Below, piece after piece: positions 50,703 through 59,636 of a stretch of 64,000 nt of DNA; positions within the stretch are counted from its first letter, which is position 1; every line of letters starts with the position of its first letter. The DNA is taken from contig NZ_CP016382.1 in the NCBI RefSeq assembly GCF_002813635.1, positions 310,001 to 374,000 of the forward strand, given 5' to 3'. The DNA comes from Spiribacter roseus. GTDB taxonomy: Bacteria > Pseudomonadota > Gammaproteobacteria > Nitrococcales > Nitrococcaceae. The notes below the pieces were generated by a model. It was not told the DNA's origin, ran no database searches, and was given only the letters and a program-made list of their open reading frames with translations. Made by a program: the position numbers and the translations under genes.

Positions 50703-52013
50703 GTGACCGTCACGCAAGCCCAGGGGGTCGACCCCACCATCATCACCCGCGATCAGCATGTGATCTCGCGGGCACAGATCAGTGACAAGGCGCTGAGCGT
50801 GCTCTATCGGCTGAAAAATGCCGGTTATGGCGCCTACCTGGTGGGCGGCGGCGTGCGCGATCTGTCGCTGGGCCGCGAGCCCAAGGACTTTGATGTGGCC
50901 ACTGACGCCACGCCTGACGAGGTGAAGGCGCTGTTCCGCAACTGCCGACTGATCGGCCGACGGTTTCGTCTGGCCCACGTGCACTGGGGGCCCGAGATCA
51001 TCGAGGTGGCGACCTTCCGGGCGATGACCCCGGACGCCGACTCGGGGGATAAGGACCATGTGGTCGAAGACGGGCTCGTCCTCCGCGACAACGTCTACGG
51101 GACCATTGAGGAGGACGCCCTGAGGCGCGACTTCACCATCAATGCCCTTTACTACAATATCGCTGACTTTTCGGTGGTGGACTACGCCGGCGGTATGGCC
51201 GATCTGCAGGCCGGCCGCCTGCGACTGATCGGCGATCCGGCGGTGCGTTATCGCGAAGACCCGGTGCGCATGCTGCGCGCGGTACGGTTCGCCGCCAAGC
51301 TGGGCTTTACCATCGATTCGGCCACCGCCGCGCCGATCCCGCGCATGGCCGATCTGCTCGACGACATTCCGCCGGCGCGGCTGTTCGACGAAGTGCTCAA
51401 GCTGTTCATGGCCGGCCAGGGGGTGGAAACCTTCGAGGCGCTGCGCCACCACGGCCTGTTCCGGTATCTGTTCCCGGCCAGCGATACCGCCCTGGATGAT
51501 GATGATCACGGCCAGCTCATCACCTTTGTGGCCCGGGCGCTGGAGAGCACCGACGCGCGCGTCAACAATGATCGCCCGGTGACGCCCGCATTCCTGTTTG
51601 CCGCGCTGCTGTGGCCGGCCATCCTCGGGCAGCTGCCGGCCGCTCGGCTTGAGCCGGGCATCGACCCGGAGCTGTTCGAGCAGTCAGTCACCGAGGCGCT
51701 GGAGCGACAGCTCCGGCAGGTGGCCATTCCCAAGCGGTTTGCCCTGCCGATGCGCGAAATCTGGGCTCTGCAGCCACGCTTTCACTCGGCATCCGATAAA
51801 AAGGCCCGTCGACTGTTCGCGCACCCGCGCTACCGGGCGGCGTACGACTTTCTGCTGCTGCGCCGGGATGCGGGGCTGGTGGACCCGGAGCTGGCGGATG
51901 CCTGGCAGCGGTATACCGAAAGCAGCGAAGACGCGCCGCCACCCACACCGGCCCGGCGTCGTCGGCGCGGTGGCCGCCGGCGGGGTCCCGCGCCGGATGC
52001 GGGGGACGGATGA
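50703..52013 (+). CDS. pcnB: Poly(A) polymerase I
   Basis: A 436-residue class II nucleotidyltransferase that adds poly(A) tails marking RNA for decay. Catalytic head: YLVGGGVRDLSLGREPKDFDVATDATPDEV with the DxD carboxylates, then RRDFTINALYY. Neck/body motif YREDPVRMLRAVRFAAKLGF and the PcnB-type HPRYRAAYDFLLLRRDAG follow. The tail is Arg-rich ([11 protein letters not shown]), RNA binding in this family. The start is GTG (VTVTQAQG). It is coupled to folK by ATGA, a conserved gammaproteobacterial pair. Confidence 0.95.
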   Translation: MTVTQAQGVDPTIITRDQHVISRAQISDKALSVLYRLKNAGYGAYLVGGGVRDLSLGREPKDFDVATDATPDEVKALFRNCRLIGRRFRLAHVHWGPEIIEVATFRAMTPDADSGDKDHVVEDGLVLRDNVYGTIEEDALRRDFTINALYYNIADFSVVDYAGGMADLQAGRLRLIGDPAVRYREDPVRMLRAVRFAAKLGFTIDSATAAPIPRMADLLDDIPPARLFDEVLKLFMAGQGVETFEALRHHGLFRYLFPASDTALDDDDHGQLITFVARALESTDARVNNDRPVTPAFLFAALLWPAILGQLPAARLEPGIDPELFEQSVTEALERQLRQVAIPKRFALPMREIWALQPRFHSASDKKARRLFAHPRYRAAYDFLLLRRDAGLVDPELADAWQRYTESSEDAPPPTPARRRRRGGRRRGPAPDAGDG

Positions 52014-52495
52014 GCCGGGCGTTCGTCGGCATCGGCAGCAACCTCGATGGTCCCGGGGCGCAGGTGCGGGCCGCCATTGAGGCCCTCGACGGCATTGCCG
52101 GGACGCGCTGTGTGGCGGCGTCACGGCGTCACCGCAATCCCCCCATGGGGCCCGCCGATCAACCCGATTACGTCAATGCGGTGGCAGCGCTGGAGACCGG
52201 GCTCGATCCGCAGGCGCTGCTGACCCGGCTGCAGGCGCTGGAGGCGGCCGCCGGGCGGGACCGCTCGGGGCGGCGCTGGGGGCCGCGGCCGCTCGACCTG
52301 GATCTGTTGGTCTATGATGACCGCCAGATCAGTGCCCCGGCGCTGACGGTGCCGCACCCGGGGATTGCGCAGCGCGCGTTCGTACTGGTGCCCTGGGCGG
52401 AGATCGCGCCGGACTGGCGGATTCCGGGGCTGGGCCGGGTGAGCGAGCTGGCCGCCGCGCTGGATGGCGCCGAACTGACGGTGGAGGAGGACTGA
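52010..52495 (+). CDS. folK: Hydroxymethyldihydropterin pyrophosphokinase
   Basis: A 161-residue HPPK of folate synthesis, transferring pyrophosphate from ATP to 6-hydroxymethyl-dihydropterin. FVGIGSNLDGP begins the protein; GPADQPDYVNAVAALETGL and the signature GRRWGPRPLDLDLLVYDD with the two metal-binding Asp residues are present, then VPHPGIAQRAFVLVPWAEI. It lies in pcnB-folK-panB-panC, the usual order, four bases before panB. Confidence 0.95.
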   Translation: MSRAFVGIGSNLDGPGAQVRAAIEALDGIAGTRCVAASRRHRNPPMGPADQPDYVNAVAALETGLDPQALLTRLQALEAAAGRDRSGRRWGPRPLDLDLLVYDDRQISAPALTVPHPGIAQRAFVLVPWAEIAPDWRIPGLGRVSELAAALDGAELTVEED

Positions 52496-52499
52496 CAGC

Positions 52500-53300
52500 A
52501 TGAGCCGGACCGTCACGCTTGCAACCCTGCGTCGGATGAAAGCCGAGCAGGCGCCCATCGTCGCCCTCACGGCCTATGACTACAGCTTCGCCCGCCAGGT
52601 GGACGCCGCCGGCGTCGATGTGGTGCTGGTGGGCGATTCGCTGGGAATGGTCATGCAGGGCCACGCCAGCACCGTGCCGGTCACCCTGGCCGACATGGTG
52701 TATCACACGCGCTGCGTGGCCCGAGGGCTCGAGCGCGCCTATCTGATGGTGGACCTGCCGTTTCTCAGCGACACCGATGACCGCGCCGCCCTCGAAAGCG
52801 CCGCCCGGCTGATGAAAGAAGGGGGCGCGGACATGGTCAAGGTCGAGGCGCATGCCGCCCAGGCGCCGGTGGTCGAGGCGCTGTCCCGGGCGGGTGTGCC
52901 GGTCTGCGCCCATTTCGGCCTGCGACCGCAGCGGGTCGGTCAGCTCGGGGGTTACCGGGTGCAGGGCCGCGACGAGGCCGGCGCGCAGCAGGTGCTTGAC
53001 GATGCGCGGGCGCTGGAAGCCGCCGGCGCGGATGTGCTGCTGGTTGAATGCCTGTCGGCAGCGGTCGCCGCCCGGGTGCGTGAGCAGACCCACCGACCGC
53101 TGATCGGCATTGGCGCCGGCGCCGATTGCGACGGCCAGATCCTGGTGCTCCAGGACATGCTGGGGATCACCCCCGGGCAGCCGCCGCGCTTCAGTCACGA
53201 TTTTCTGGCCGATACCGGCCGCATCCAGACGGCGCTCGAGGCCTATGTCGAGGCGGTGCGGACGCGGCAGTTTCCCCAGCTCCAGCACACGTTCGAGTAG
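52500..53300 (+). CDS. panB: 3-methyl-2-oxobutanoate hydroxymethyltransferase
   Basis: A 266-residue enzyme making ketopantoate from ketoisovalerate and methylene-THF, first pantothenate-specific step. PIVALTAYDYSFARQVDAAGVD, VGDSLGMVMQG, KVEAHAAQ and HFGLRPQ are characteristic; GIGAGADCDGQILVLQDMLG lies near the end. The product of the nearby ilv pathway is its substrate. panC starts three bases later. Confidence 0.96.
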   Translation: MSRTVTLATLRRMKAEQAPIVALTAYDYSFARQVDAAGVDVVLVGDSLGMVMQGHASTVPVTLADMVYHTRCVARGLERAYLMVDLPFLSDTDDRAALESAARLMKEGGADMVKVEAHAAQAPVVEALSRAGVPVCAHFGLRPQRVGQLGGYRVQGRDEAGAQQVLDDARALEAAGADVLLVECLSAAVAARVREQTHRPLIGIGAGADCDGQILVLQDMLGITPGQPPRFSHDFLADTGRIQTALEAYVEAVRTRQFPQLQHTFE

Positions 53301-53303
53301 CCC

Positions 53304-54164
53304 ATGCAGATCAGTTCCGATGCGGCCGCTTTGCGCGCGCAGGTGGCGGAGTGGCGCCGCAACGCCGAGCGAATCGGTTTTGTGCCCACCATGGGCAATC
53401 TCCATGGCGGCCATCTGACCCTGATCGATGAAGCGCGCCGGCGCAGCGATCGGGTGGTGGCGAGCATTTTCGTCAACCCAACGCAGTTCGCGCCCGGTGA
53501 GGATTACCAGAGCTATCCGCGGACGTGGACGGCGGACTGTGAGACGCTGCGGGCGCACGAGACCGACTGGCTGTTCGCACCCGACGTCGGGACGATCTAC
53601 CCGGACGGGCCGGGCCTTCGCACGCGGGTGGAGGTCCCGGAGCTCAACGACATCCTCTGCGGGGCATCGCGGCCGGGGCACTTCACCGGCGTGGCCACGG
53701 TGGTGACGAAACTGCTCAACATTGTCCAGCCCGATCTGGCCGTGTTCGGCCTCAAGGATTATCAGCAGTATCGGGTCATCTGCCGCCTGGTGGATGACCT
53801 CAGCCTGCCGGTGGAGATCGTCGGCGGTGCGGTGGCGCGTGAGTCGGACGGCCTCGCCATGAGCAGCCGTAATGCCTATCTGCAACCCGCCGAGCGGCAG
53901 CGGGCGCCGGTGCTCTACCGCACCCTCTGCGCCCTGGCTGACCGGCTGCAGGCGGGCGAGACCGACTTCGAGCGACTCCTGGCCGAGGGCCGCGCGCGGA
54001 TTCATGAGGCGGGCCTGACGGTGGATTATCTCGAAATCCGGCGGGCGGAAGACCTGGCGCCGGCCGGGCCGCACGATCGCGAGTGGGTGATTCCGGTGGC
54101 GGCTTACCTGGGTCGTGCGCGGTTGATCGACAATGTGCGGGTGACTCGCCCGTCTTCCGGATAA
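53304..54164 (+). CDS. panC: Pantothenate synthetase
   Basis: A 286-residue ligase joining pantoate and beta-alanine with ATP. FVPTMGNLHGGHLTLIDEAR is the HIGH-like site (ATP), SIFVNPTQFAPGEDYQSYPR binds pantoate, and FGLKDYQQYRVI is the KMSKS-like loop region. SSRNAYLQPAERQRAP completes the family pattern. The beta-alanine-forming panD is not adjacent. Followed by pgi after 11 bases. Confidence 0.96.
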   Translation: MQISSDAAALRAQVAEWRRNAERIGFVPTMGNLHGGHLTLIDEARRRSDRVVASIFVNPTQFAPGEDYQSYPRTWTADCETLRAHETDWLFAPDVGTIYPDGPGLRTRVEVPELNDILCGASRPGHFTGVATVVTKLLNIVQPDLAVFGLKDYQQYRVICRLVDDLSLPVEIVGGAVARESDGLAMSSRNAYLQPAERQRAPVLYRTLCALADRLQAGETDFERLLAEGRARIHEAGLTVDYLEIRRAEDLAPAGPHDREWVIPVAAYLGRARLIDNVRVTRPSSG

Positions 54165-54175
54165 GGGGGCAGAGG

Positions 54176-55762
54176 ATGCAGACATTGGAGGCAATCGATG
54201 CCTGGCAGGCCCTGTGGGCGTCGCGCGACCGGCTTGCCGAGCAGTCCATCAATGGCCTTTTTGACGCGGATGCCGGGCGATTCGAGCATTTCTCGCTGAC
54301 CGCCGCCGGCATCCTGCTTGACTACAGCAAGCAGCCCATCGACCGGCAGACTCGTGAGCGTCTGCTAGAGGTCGCGCGGGCGCGGGATGTGGCCGGTCAG
54401 CGTGACGCCATGCTCGCCGGCGAGCCGATCAACGAGAGCGAGGGACGGGCGGTGTTGCATACCGCGCTGCGGGTCCCGGACGGCGGGACTGGCTGGGCGG
54501 CGCCGGCGATCGCCCGCGAGGTGGCCAGCACGCGCTCGCGCATGGCCGAACTGGCGGCGGCCATCCGTGACGGCCGCCGGACCGGGGCGACGGGCCAGCC
54601 CATCGAGCATGTCATCAATATCGGCATCGGCGGCTCGGATCTGGGGCCGCGGCTGGTGCTGGAGGCGCTGGCGCCGCTGGCGGATGGCCCGACGGTGCAT
54701 TTCGTCGCCAACGTCGATGGCGTCGAGTGGCAGCAGGCCATGGGCCAGTGTGATCCCGAGCGCACCCTGGTGCTGGTGGTCTCGAAGAGTTTCGGCACCG
54801 TCGAGACCATGGCCAACGCCCACGAGGCGATGGCCTGGCTGCGGCGCAGCGTGCCGTCTGAGATCGTCCTTGAGCGCCAGGTCCTGGCGATCACGGCCAA
54901 CCTGGACCGGGTGCGCGAACTGGGTCTGGATCCCGAGCTGGCGCTGCCCATGTGGGACTGGGTCGGCGGGCGTTACTCGCTGTGGTCGGCGGTGGGCTTT
55001 GCGATCATGCTGGGGATTGGTCCGACGGCGTTTGACGAGCTGTTGGCCGGCGCGCATGCCATGGACCGGCATTTCGCTGAAGCGCCGCTTGAGTCGAATA
55101 TGCCGGTGCTGCTCGGCCTGGTTTCGATATTCAATGGCACGCTGCTGGGTCGGCGTAGCCAGGCGGTGGTGCCCTATACCGAGCGCCTCGGGCGATTGTC
55201 CGCCTATCTCCAGCAGCTTGTCATGGAGAGCAATGGCAAGTCGGTGGACCGCGCGGGCCATCCGGTCAGTGTCCCCACGGCGGCGGCCATCTGGGGGCAG
55301 ACCGGGACCCCGGGGCAGCATGCTTTCTTCCAGGCGCTGCATCAGGGGACCGACGTCGTGCCGGTGGATTTTGTGGGTGTGGCCCGTCCGGTGGCCGGCG
55401 AGCGGGGTGATCCCCTTGCCCTCACCGCGAACCTGTTCGCGCAGAGCCAGGCGCTGATGCAGGGCCGCGGCGACGCCGATATGCCCCCGGCGCGGCGGTG
55501 CCCCGGCAACCGGCCGAGCAACACCATCCTGCTCAAGGCACTGACGCCGGCCACCCTCGGCGCGCTCATCGCGCTCTATGAGCATCGTACCTTCGTCGAG
55601 GCGGCCGTCTGGGGGATCAACGCGTTCGATCAGTTCGGTGTTGAGCTGGGGAAGGTGCTGGCCGACGAGCTCAAGCCCCTGATCGCCGGCGGTCAGGCCG
55701 CTGAGGGGGTGGATGGCTCCACCGCGGGGCTCATCGCCCGCTACCGCGACTGGCGGGGTTAG
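54176..55762 (+). CDS. pgi: Glucose-6-phosphate isomerase
   Basis: A 528-residue SIS-fold isomerase interconverting glucose-6- and fructose-6-phosphate. INIGIGGSDLGPRLVLEAL and VSKSFGTVETMANA bind the phosphate; MESNGKSVDR, GQTGTPGQHAFFQALHQG and the C-terminal QFGVELGKVLA are PGI signatures. I start at the ATG giving MQTLEAID, after GGGGGCAGAGG; open frame upstream belongs to panC. It ends four bases into the convergent kinase gene. Confidence 0.96.
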   Translation: MQTLEAIDAWQALWASRDRLAEQSINGLFDADAGRFEHFSLTAAGILLDYSKQPIDRQTRERLLEVARARDVAGQRDAMLAGEPINESEGRAVLHTALRVPDGGTGWAAPAIAREVASTRSRMAELAAAIRDGRRTGATGQPIEHVINIGIGGSDLGPRLVLEALAPLADGPTVHFVANVDGVEWQQAMGQCDPERTLVLVVSKSFGTVETMANAHEAMAWLRRSVPSEIVLERQVLAITANLDRVRELGLDPELALPMWDWVGGRYSLWSAVGFAIMLGIGPTAFDELLAGAHAMDRHFAEAPLESNMPVLLGLVSIFNGTLLGRRSQAVVPYTERLGRLSAYLQQLVMESNGKSVDRAGHPVSVPTAAAIWGQTGTPGQHAFFQALHQGTDVVPVDFVGVARPVAGERGDPLALTANLFAQSQALMQGRGDADMPPARRCPGNRPSNTILLKALTPATLGALIALYEHRTFVEAAVWGINAFDQFGVELGKVLADELKPLIAGGQAAEGVDGSTAGLIARYRDWRG

Positions 55763-57132
55763 GTTCGGCGCCGGGCCTGGCGCGCCGTCGGCAGGGTCAG
55801 GCGTGCACGCAGCCCCGGGTGGGCATTCTCCAGCCTGACACGGCCTCCCGCGCCTTCGACGATCTCGCGGCAGATGGCGAGGCCGAGGCCCGTGTCCCCG
55901 CTGCGCTCGTCAAGCCGCGCCCCTCGATCGAGTAGCTCGGCGAGGGCCGACTCGGGCAGGCCGGGACCATCATCCCGCACGCTGACCTCGATCGACCGGG
56001 TGTCCCTGATCCGGGTGCGGACCACCACACGTCGGCTCGCATGGCGGGCGGCGTTCTCCAGCAGTGCGCCCAGCGCTTCGGCAAGATCCGCCGGATCCAG
56101 TGCCACCGGCATCGACGTGGCGGTCGTCGCCGATGTGTCCCAGTCCAGGCGGGCACCCGCCGGCGTGCGCATAATGACATCGGCTACCGAGGCAATGACC
56201 GCGGGGACATCGCTGCTGGCGCGGCCGGCGCGGGCCGCGACCCGGGTGCGGGTGAGCTCGCGATCGACATGCTCATGCATCCGGCCGACGATCTGCTCGA
56301 TGCTCCCGGCGGTGTGTTCCTGACCTGCCTGGCGTAGCCGCTGGCTTTCTCCGAGCAACGCCTGGAGCGGTGTTTTCAGTCCGTGGGCGAGATCACCGGC
56401 CCGCTGCCGGGCGGCCTGCATTTCCGCCTCACGGGCGGCGAGCAATGCGTCAAAATCCGAGGCGAGCGGGCTCACCTCGTTCGGGAGATCCTCGCCCAGG
56501 CGCTCGGCATCGCCCGTGCGGATCGCCGAGAGGCGCCGGCCAAGCTCGCCGAGCGGGCGCAGGCCGACGCGAAGCTGCAGCCAGCCGGCGGCGATCAGTG
56601 CGAGTGCAAGCAGGCCGAGATAGGGCAGCAGATCCCCGGCAAAGTCGCGGGTCGCCGCGCTCAGCGCCTTCCGGTCCATCGCCAGCAGGAGGGTCACGGT
56701 GTCACCACCCAGTGAGGGAGAGAGCACGACGCTGCGCTCCACGCCAAGGAGGCGGCGGCCATCGGGTGCCCGCAGGTCGCGTAACACTGCGAGTCCATCC
56801 GTGGGCGAGATGGCGGGGAGTGTGAGCTGCCAGTCCCAGAGTGACCGCGAGCGGAGCGTCCCCTCGGCGGAATCGATCTGCCAGTAAAGCCCGCCATAGG
56901 GCTGCCGAAAGCGTGGGTCGGCGGGTTGGCTGCTGAGGGTCAGCGCGCCGTTTGGGGTCTGCTCCAGTGCGCCAAGCACCTGGTTCAGGTGGGTTTCCAG
57001 CTCGCCGACAGCGCGCCGCTCGACATGGGCGGCGAACAGCAGGGTCAGACCCCATCCGGCGAGTGCAAGGCTGAGGCAGATGGCAACCGCACCCGCCAGC
57101 GCCAGGCGCAGGCGCAGCGAGCCGCGGGTCAC
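55759..57132 (-). CDS. PhoQ-like sensor histidine kinase
   Basis: A 457-residue membrane kinase. Two membrane segments (about residues 10-34 and 170-190) bracket a periplasmic sensor of 135 residues containing the GGLYWQIDS segment seen in PhoQ/QseC-like sensors. HAMP-like linker, then H-box LAHGLKTPLQALLGES with His250, and ATPase motifs LLENAARHA, VRDDGPGLP and TGLGLAI. It overlaps its regulator by ATGA in an operon headed by a PepSY gene. The signal is likely a cation or antimicrobial peptide by analogy; unproven. Confidence 0.88.
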   Translation of the reverse strand: MTRGSLRLRLALAGAVAICLSLALAGWGLTLLFAAHVERRAVGELETHLNQVLGALEQTPNGALTLSSQPADPRFRQPYGGLYWQIDSAEGTLRSRSLWDWQLTLPAISPTDGLAVLRDLRAPDGRRLLGVERSVVLSPSLGGDTVTLLLAMDRKALSAATRDFAGDLLPYLGLLALALIAAGWLQLRVGLRPLGELGRRLSAIRTGDAERLGEDLPNEVSPLASDFDALLAAREAEMQAARQRAGDLAHGLKTPLQALLGESQRLRQAGQEHTAGSIEQIVGRMHEHVDRELTRTRVAARAGRASSDVPAVIASVADVIMRTPAGARLDWDTSATTATSMPVALDPADLAEALGALLENAARHASRRVVVRTRIRDTRSIEVSVRDDGPGLPESALAELLDRGARLDERSGDTGLGLAICREIVEGAGGRVRLENAHPGLRARLTLPTARQARRRT

Positions 57133-57794
57133 CCGGCGCTCCCGCGCAGGTAGTAGCCAAAGCCGCGACGGTTGCCGATGACCCCCGCGCCCATCTTCCG
57201 ACGGAGGCGGGTGATGACCGCCTCGATGGCATTGACGTCGCGGGATTCATCATCGCCATAGAGATGTTCGAGCAACTCTGTCACAGGGACGGTTCGATTC
57301 CGGTGGTGGAAAAGGTAGGCCACCAGCCGGTATTCGAGGGCGGTCAGACTCACTGGCGTGCCCCGTTGTGTGACGCGCATCTGATTGGTGTCGAGGCGCA
57401 GGTCGCCGAGCGTCTGGATCGCGCTGCCATGGCCGGCGGCCCGACGCACCAGGGCGCGCGCCCGGGCCACAAGCTCCTCCATGTGGAAGGGTTTGGGCAG
57501 ATAGTCATCGGCGCCGGCCTCGATACCCGCCACCCGCTCGCTCCAGGTGCCGCGCGCGGTCAGTACGAGCACGGGCATGTCACGGCCGTTGTCGCGCCAC
57601 TGGCGCAGGATGCTGAGGCCATCCAGTGATGGCAGGCCGAGATCAAGCACGATCAGGTCATAGCCTTCCGTATCGCCGAGGAATAGGGCCTCGTTCCCAT
57701 CGCCGGAGGATTCGGTGAGAAAGCCAGCGGCGGTCAGGGCGTCGCCGAGATCAGTGCGGATGAGCGGATCGTCTTCGACCACCAGTACGCGCAT
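57129..57794 (-). CDS. OmpR-family response regulator
   Basis: A 221-residue regulator. Receiver: VVEDDPLIRTDLGDAL, phospho-acceptor Asp51 (LIVLDLGLP), VLTARGTW, and Lys in YLPKPFHMEEL. Winged-helix output domain: VSLTALEYRLVAYLFHHRN, DVNAIEAVITRLRRKMG, NRRGFGYYL. It resembles PhoP/QseB-type regulators. It shares one base with the PepSY gene before it and ATGA with the kinase after it. Its probable binding site is the symmetric operator upstream of the PepSY gene. Confidence 0.9.
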   Translation of the reverse strand: MRVLVVEDDPLIRTDLGDALTAAGFLTESSGDGNEALFLGDTEGYDLIVLDLGLPSLDGLSILRQWRDNGRDMPVLVLTARGTWSERVAGIEAGADDYLPKPFHMEELVARARALVRRAAGHGSAIQTLGDLRLDTNQMRVTQRGTPVSLTALEYRLVAYLFHHRNRTVPVTELLEHLYGDDESRDVNAIEAVITRLRRKMGAGVIGNRRGFGYYLRGSAG

Positions 57795-58096
57795 CAGTCG
57801 TCCTCGCGCTCGACTTCGAGGATCTCCCCGGTGGCGGCATCCAGCTCGATCTCCAGCAGATAGCCATCCTCGTCGAGTAGCTCCAGTTCGTAGCGATACC
57901 CGTCGTCCTCCATCTCGAACTCTGTCTCGAGGACATTGCCGGGGTACTGCTCGCGGACGCGCGCCAGGATGGCGGTCAACGGCAGCACTTCGCCGCGCTC
58001 AAGCGCTTTGCGGGCGCGTGTGTGGTCGTCATCGGCATAGACCGCAGTGGCGGCGAGCAGCGCGACCACGAGCAGGGCCGGTATCGCATTTCTCAT
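57794..58096 (-). CDS. PepSY domain periplasmic protein
   Basis: A 100-residue secreted protein: signal peptide (IPALLVVALLAATAVYA) then one PepSY domain (PLTAILARVREQYPGNVLETEFEMEDDGYRYELELL, and DAATGEILEVEREDD). PepSY proteins often accompany PhoPQ/QseBC-like two-component systems and may dampen proteases or sense the envelope. The mature protein is very acidic. First gene of the PepSY-regulator-kinase operon. Confidence 0.88.
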   Translation of the reverse strand: MRNAIPALLVVALLAATAVYADDDHTRARKALERGEVLPLTAILARVREQYPGNVLETEFEMEDDGYRYELELLDEDGYLLEIELDAATGEILEVEREDD

Positions 58097-58120
58097 GCCG
58101 CCAGTGTAGCGCGCCGCCGC

Positions 58121-58159
58121 CTGACAGATCCCTGACAGCCCCCGTCAGGCTGCGGTCAG
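58121..58159. promoter_or_regulatory. Symmetric response-regulator operator between divergent PepSY genes
   Basis: CTGAC occurs at 58121 and 58132 (as CTGACAG, 11-base period), and its complement GTCAG at 58144 and 58155 (again 11-base period). All four boxes are symmetric about base 58140. Direct repeats with 11-base spacing are the classic binding mode of OmpR/PhoP/PmrA-type dimers, so this looks like one dimer site facing each divergent PepSY gene. Confidence 0.65.
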
Positions 58160-58224
58160 TCGCCGGGTGGCAGATTGGGTCCCGCAGCAAGGGGCTGCAT
58201 TCGCAAAATTCATAAGGAGTATCA

Positions 58225-58533
58225 ATGATGAATCGCAATCGAGTGATCCCGGGCCTCGCAGGTGGTCTCGCCGTTGCCGTGCTCGTCAGTGCCGGCATTG
58301 CCATGGCCGATGGCGATGATCGCCATGATCGGGACGACGACATGCCGCGTGATGGCTGGATGAGCCTCCTCGAGGTGGCCGAGCAGCTCGAATCCCAGGG
58401 TTATACCCCCTATGAGATCGAGATCGATGACGGGGCTTACGAGGTCATGATGATCGATGGCCAGGGCATGGTGATCGAGACCGACATCGACCCGACTACG
58501 GGTGAGCCGCTGCAGCGGCGCCGGGACGACTGA
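58225..58533 (+). CDS. PepSY-like periplasmic protein
   Basis: A 102-residue secreted protein with signal peptide (GLAGGLAVAVLVSAGIAMA), an Asp/His/Arg-rich stretch (DGDDRHDRDDDMPRD) that could bind metal, and a PepSY-type domain (LLEVAEQLESQGYTPYEIEIDDGAYEVMMID, DPTTGEPLQRRRDD). AAGGAG lies five to eight bases before two adjacent ATGs. It is divergent from the PepSY-regulator-kinase operon and shares its operator, so it is a probable regulon member. Its end overlaps convergent queG by 38 bases. Confidence 0.85.
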   Translation: MMNRNRVIPGLAGGLAVAVLVSAGIAMADGDDRHDRDDDMPRDGWMSLLEVAEQLESQGYTPYEIEIDDGAYEVMMIDGQGMVIETDIDPTTGEPLQRRRDD

Positions 58534-59581
58534 GCCGCTCCAGCGCCCAGGCGACGTGCTCGCGCACCATGGCCGAGGGATGTTCGAGGCGCTCGCGCAG
58601 CGCCTCGATGGCGTCGGCGTCTGCGGGCCCGTTGCCAAGCGCCACCGCGAGGTTGCGCAGCCAGCGCTCGTGACCCAGTCGGCGGATGGCCGAGCCCTCG
58701 GTGCGCTTCAGGAATGTCGCCTCGTCCCAGCGAAACAGCGCCACCAGCGAGGCATCCTCCAGCCCGTGGCGGGGATGGAAATCCGCCTCATCCGTTGGCT
58801 GGGCGTAACGATTCCAGGGGCAGACCGCCTGGCAGTCGTCGCAGCCGAACACGCGATTGCCGATGGCAGGGCGCAGGTCTTCGGGGATGCTGCCCTCATG
58901 CTCAATGGTCAGGTACGAAATACAGCGCCGGGCGTCGAGCTGCTGCGGGCCGGTGATGGCGCCGGTGGGGCAGACATCGATGCAGGCCCGGCAACTGCCG
59001 CACAGATCATCCACCGGTTCGCTCTCGGGCAGGGGCAGATCCGTGAATATCTCGCCGAGAAAAAAGTACGACCCGGCGTGGCGGTTGAGGACCAGCGTGT
59101 TCTTGCCAATCCAGCCCAGCCCGGCGTTGCGCGCCAGGGCCTTCTCCAGCACGGGGGCGCTGTCGACGAATACCCGATAGCCGAATCCCCCCACCGCGGT
59201 ATCGATCTGGTTGGCCAGTGCCTGCAGGCGCTTGCGCATGAGCTTGTGGTAATCCCGGCCCAGCGCATAGCGGGCGATGAACGCCCGGCGATTGTCGGCA
59301 AGGAGCGCGTCGTCGGCCTCGAGATCCGGCGGTCGGTAATCCATGCGCACGCTCAGGATGCGCACCGTGCCCGGCACAAGCCGTTCGGGGCGGGCCCGCT
59401 TGATGCCGTGGCGGGCCATCCAGGTCATGGTGCCGTGGCGGCCATCCTGCAGCCAGCGCAGCAGATGGCGCTCGTCTTCGGCAAGCGCCGGTCGCGCCAC
59501 GCCCACGTCGTCGAAGCCGAGTTCGCCCGCCCATTGGCGGATCGTCGGCAGGAGTCGGGAGCTGTCAAGCGGCTGCGCCAT
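58496..59581 (-). CDS. queG: Epoxyqueuosine reductase
   Basis: A 361-residue cobalamin- and Fe-S-dependent enzyme for the last step of queuosine tRNA modification. WMARHGIKRARPERLVPGTVRIL and the catalytic Asp region FVDSAPVLEKALARNAGLGWIGKNT are typical. Two 4Fe-4S motifs are present: CGSCRACIDVCPTGAI and CDDCQAVCPWN. The C-terminus has a HEAT-like repeat (PSAMVREHVAWALERL) used for tRNA. Divergent from nnr, as in many gammaproteobacteria. Confidence 0.95.
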   Translation of the reverse strand: MAQPLDSSRLLPTIRQWAGELGFDDVGVARPALAEDERHLLRWLQDGRHGTMTWMARHGIKRARPERLVPGTVRILSVRMDYRPPDLEADDALLADNRRAFIARYALGRDYHKLMRKRLQALANQIDTAVGGFGYRVFVDSAPVLEKALARNAGLGWIGKNTLVLNRHAGSYFFLGEIFTDLPLPESEPVDDLCGSCRACIDVCPTGAITGPQQLDARRCISYLTIEHEGSIPEDLRPAIGNRVFGCDDCQAVCPWNRYAQPTDEADFHPRHGLEDASLVALFRWDEATFLKRTEGSAIRRLGHERWLRNLAVALGNGPADADAIEALRERLEHPSAMVREHVAWALERLSRPGAAAAAHP

Positions 59582-59599
59582 CCATGCAGTTTAACGCCT

Positions 59600-59629
59600 C
59601 GGACGAGGCGGGTGTGAGCACGTTATAAT
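59600..59629 (+). promoter_or_regulatory. Promoter of nnr-tsaE with perfect -10
   Basis: TATAAT (59624-59629) lies seven bases before the nnr ATG, with a weak GAC-containing -35 (CGGACG, 18-base spacing). Transcription would start at about the A of the start codon, giving a leaderless message; no Shine-Dalgarno is present. Confidence 0.55.
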
Positions 59630-59636
59630 CCCTCTC

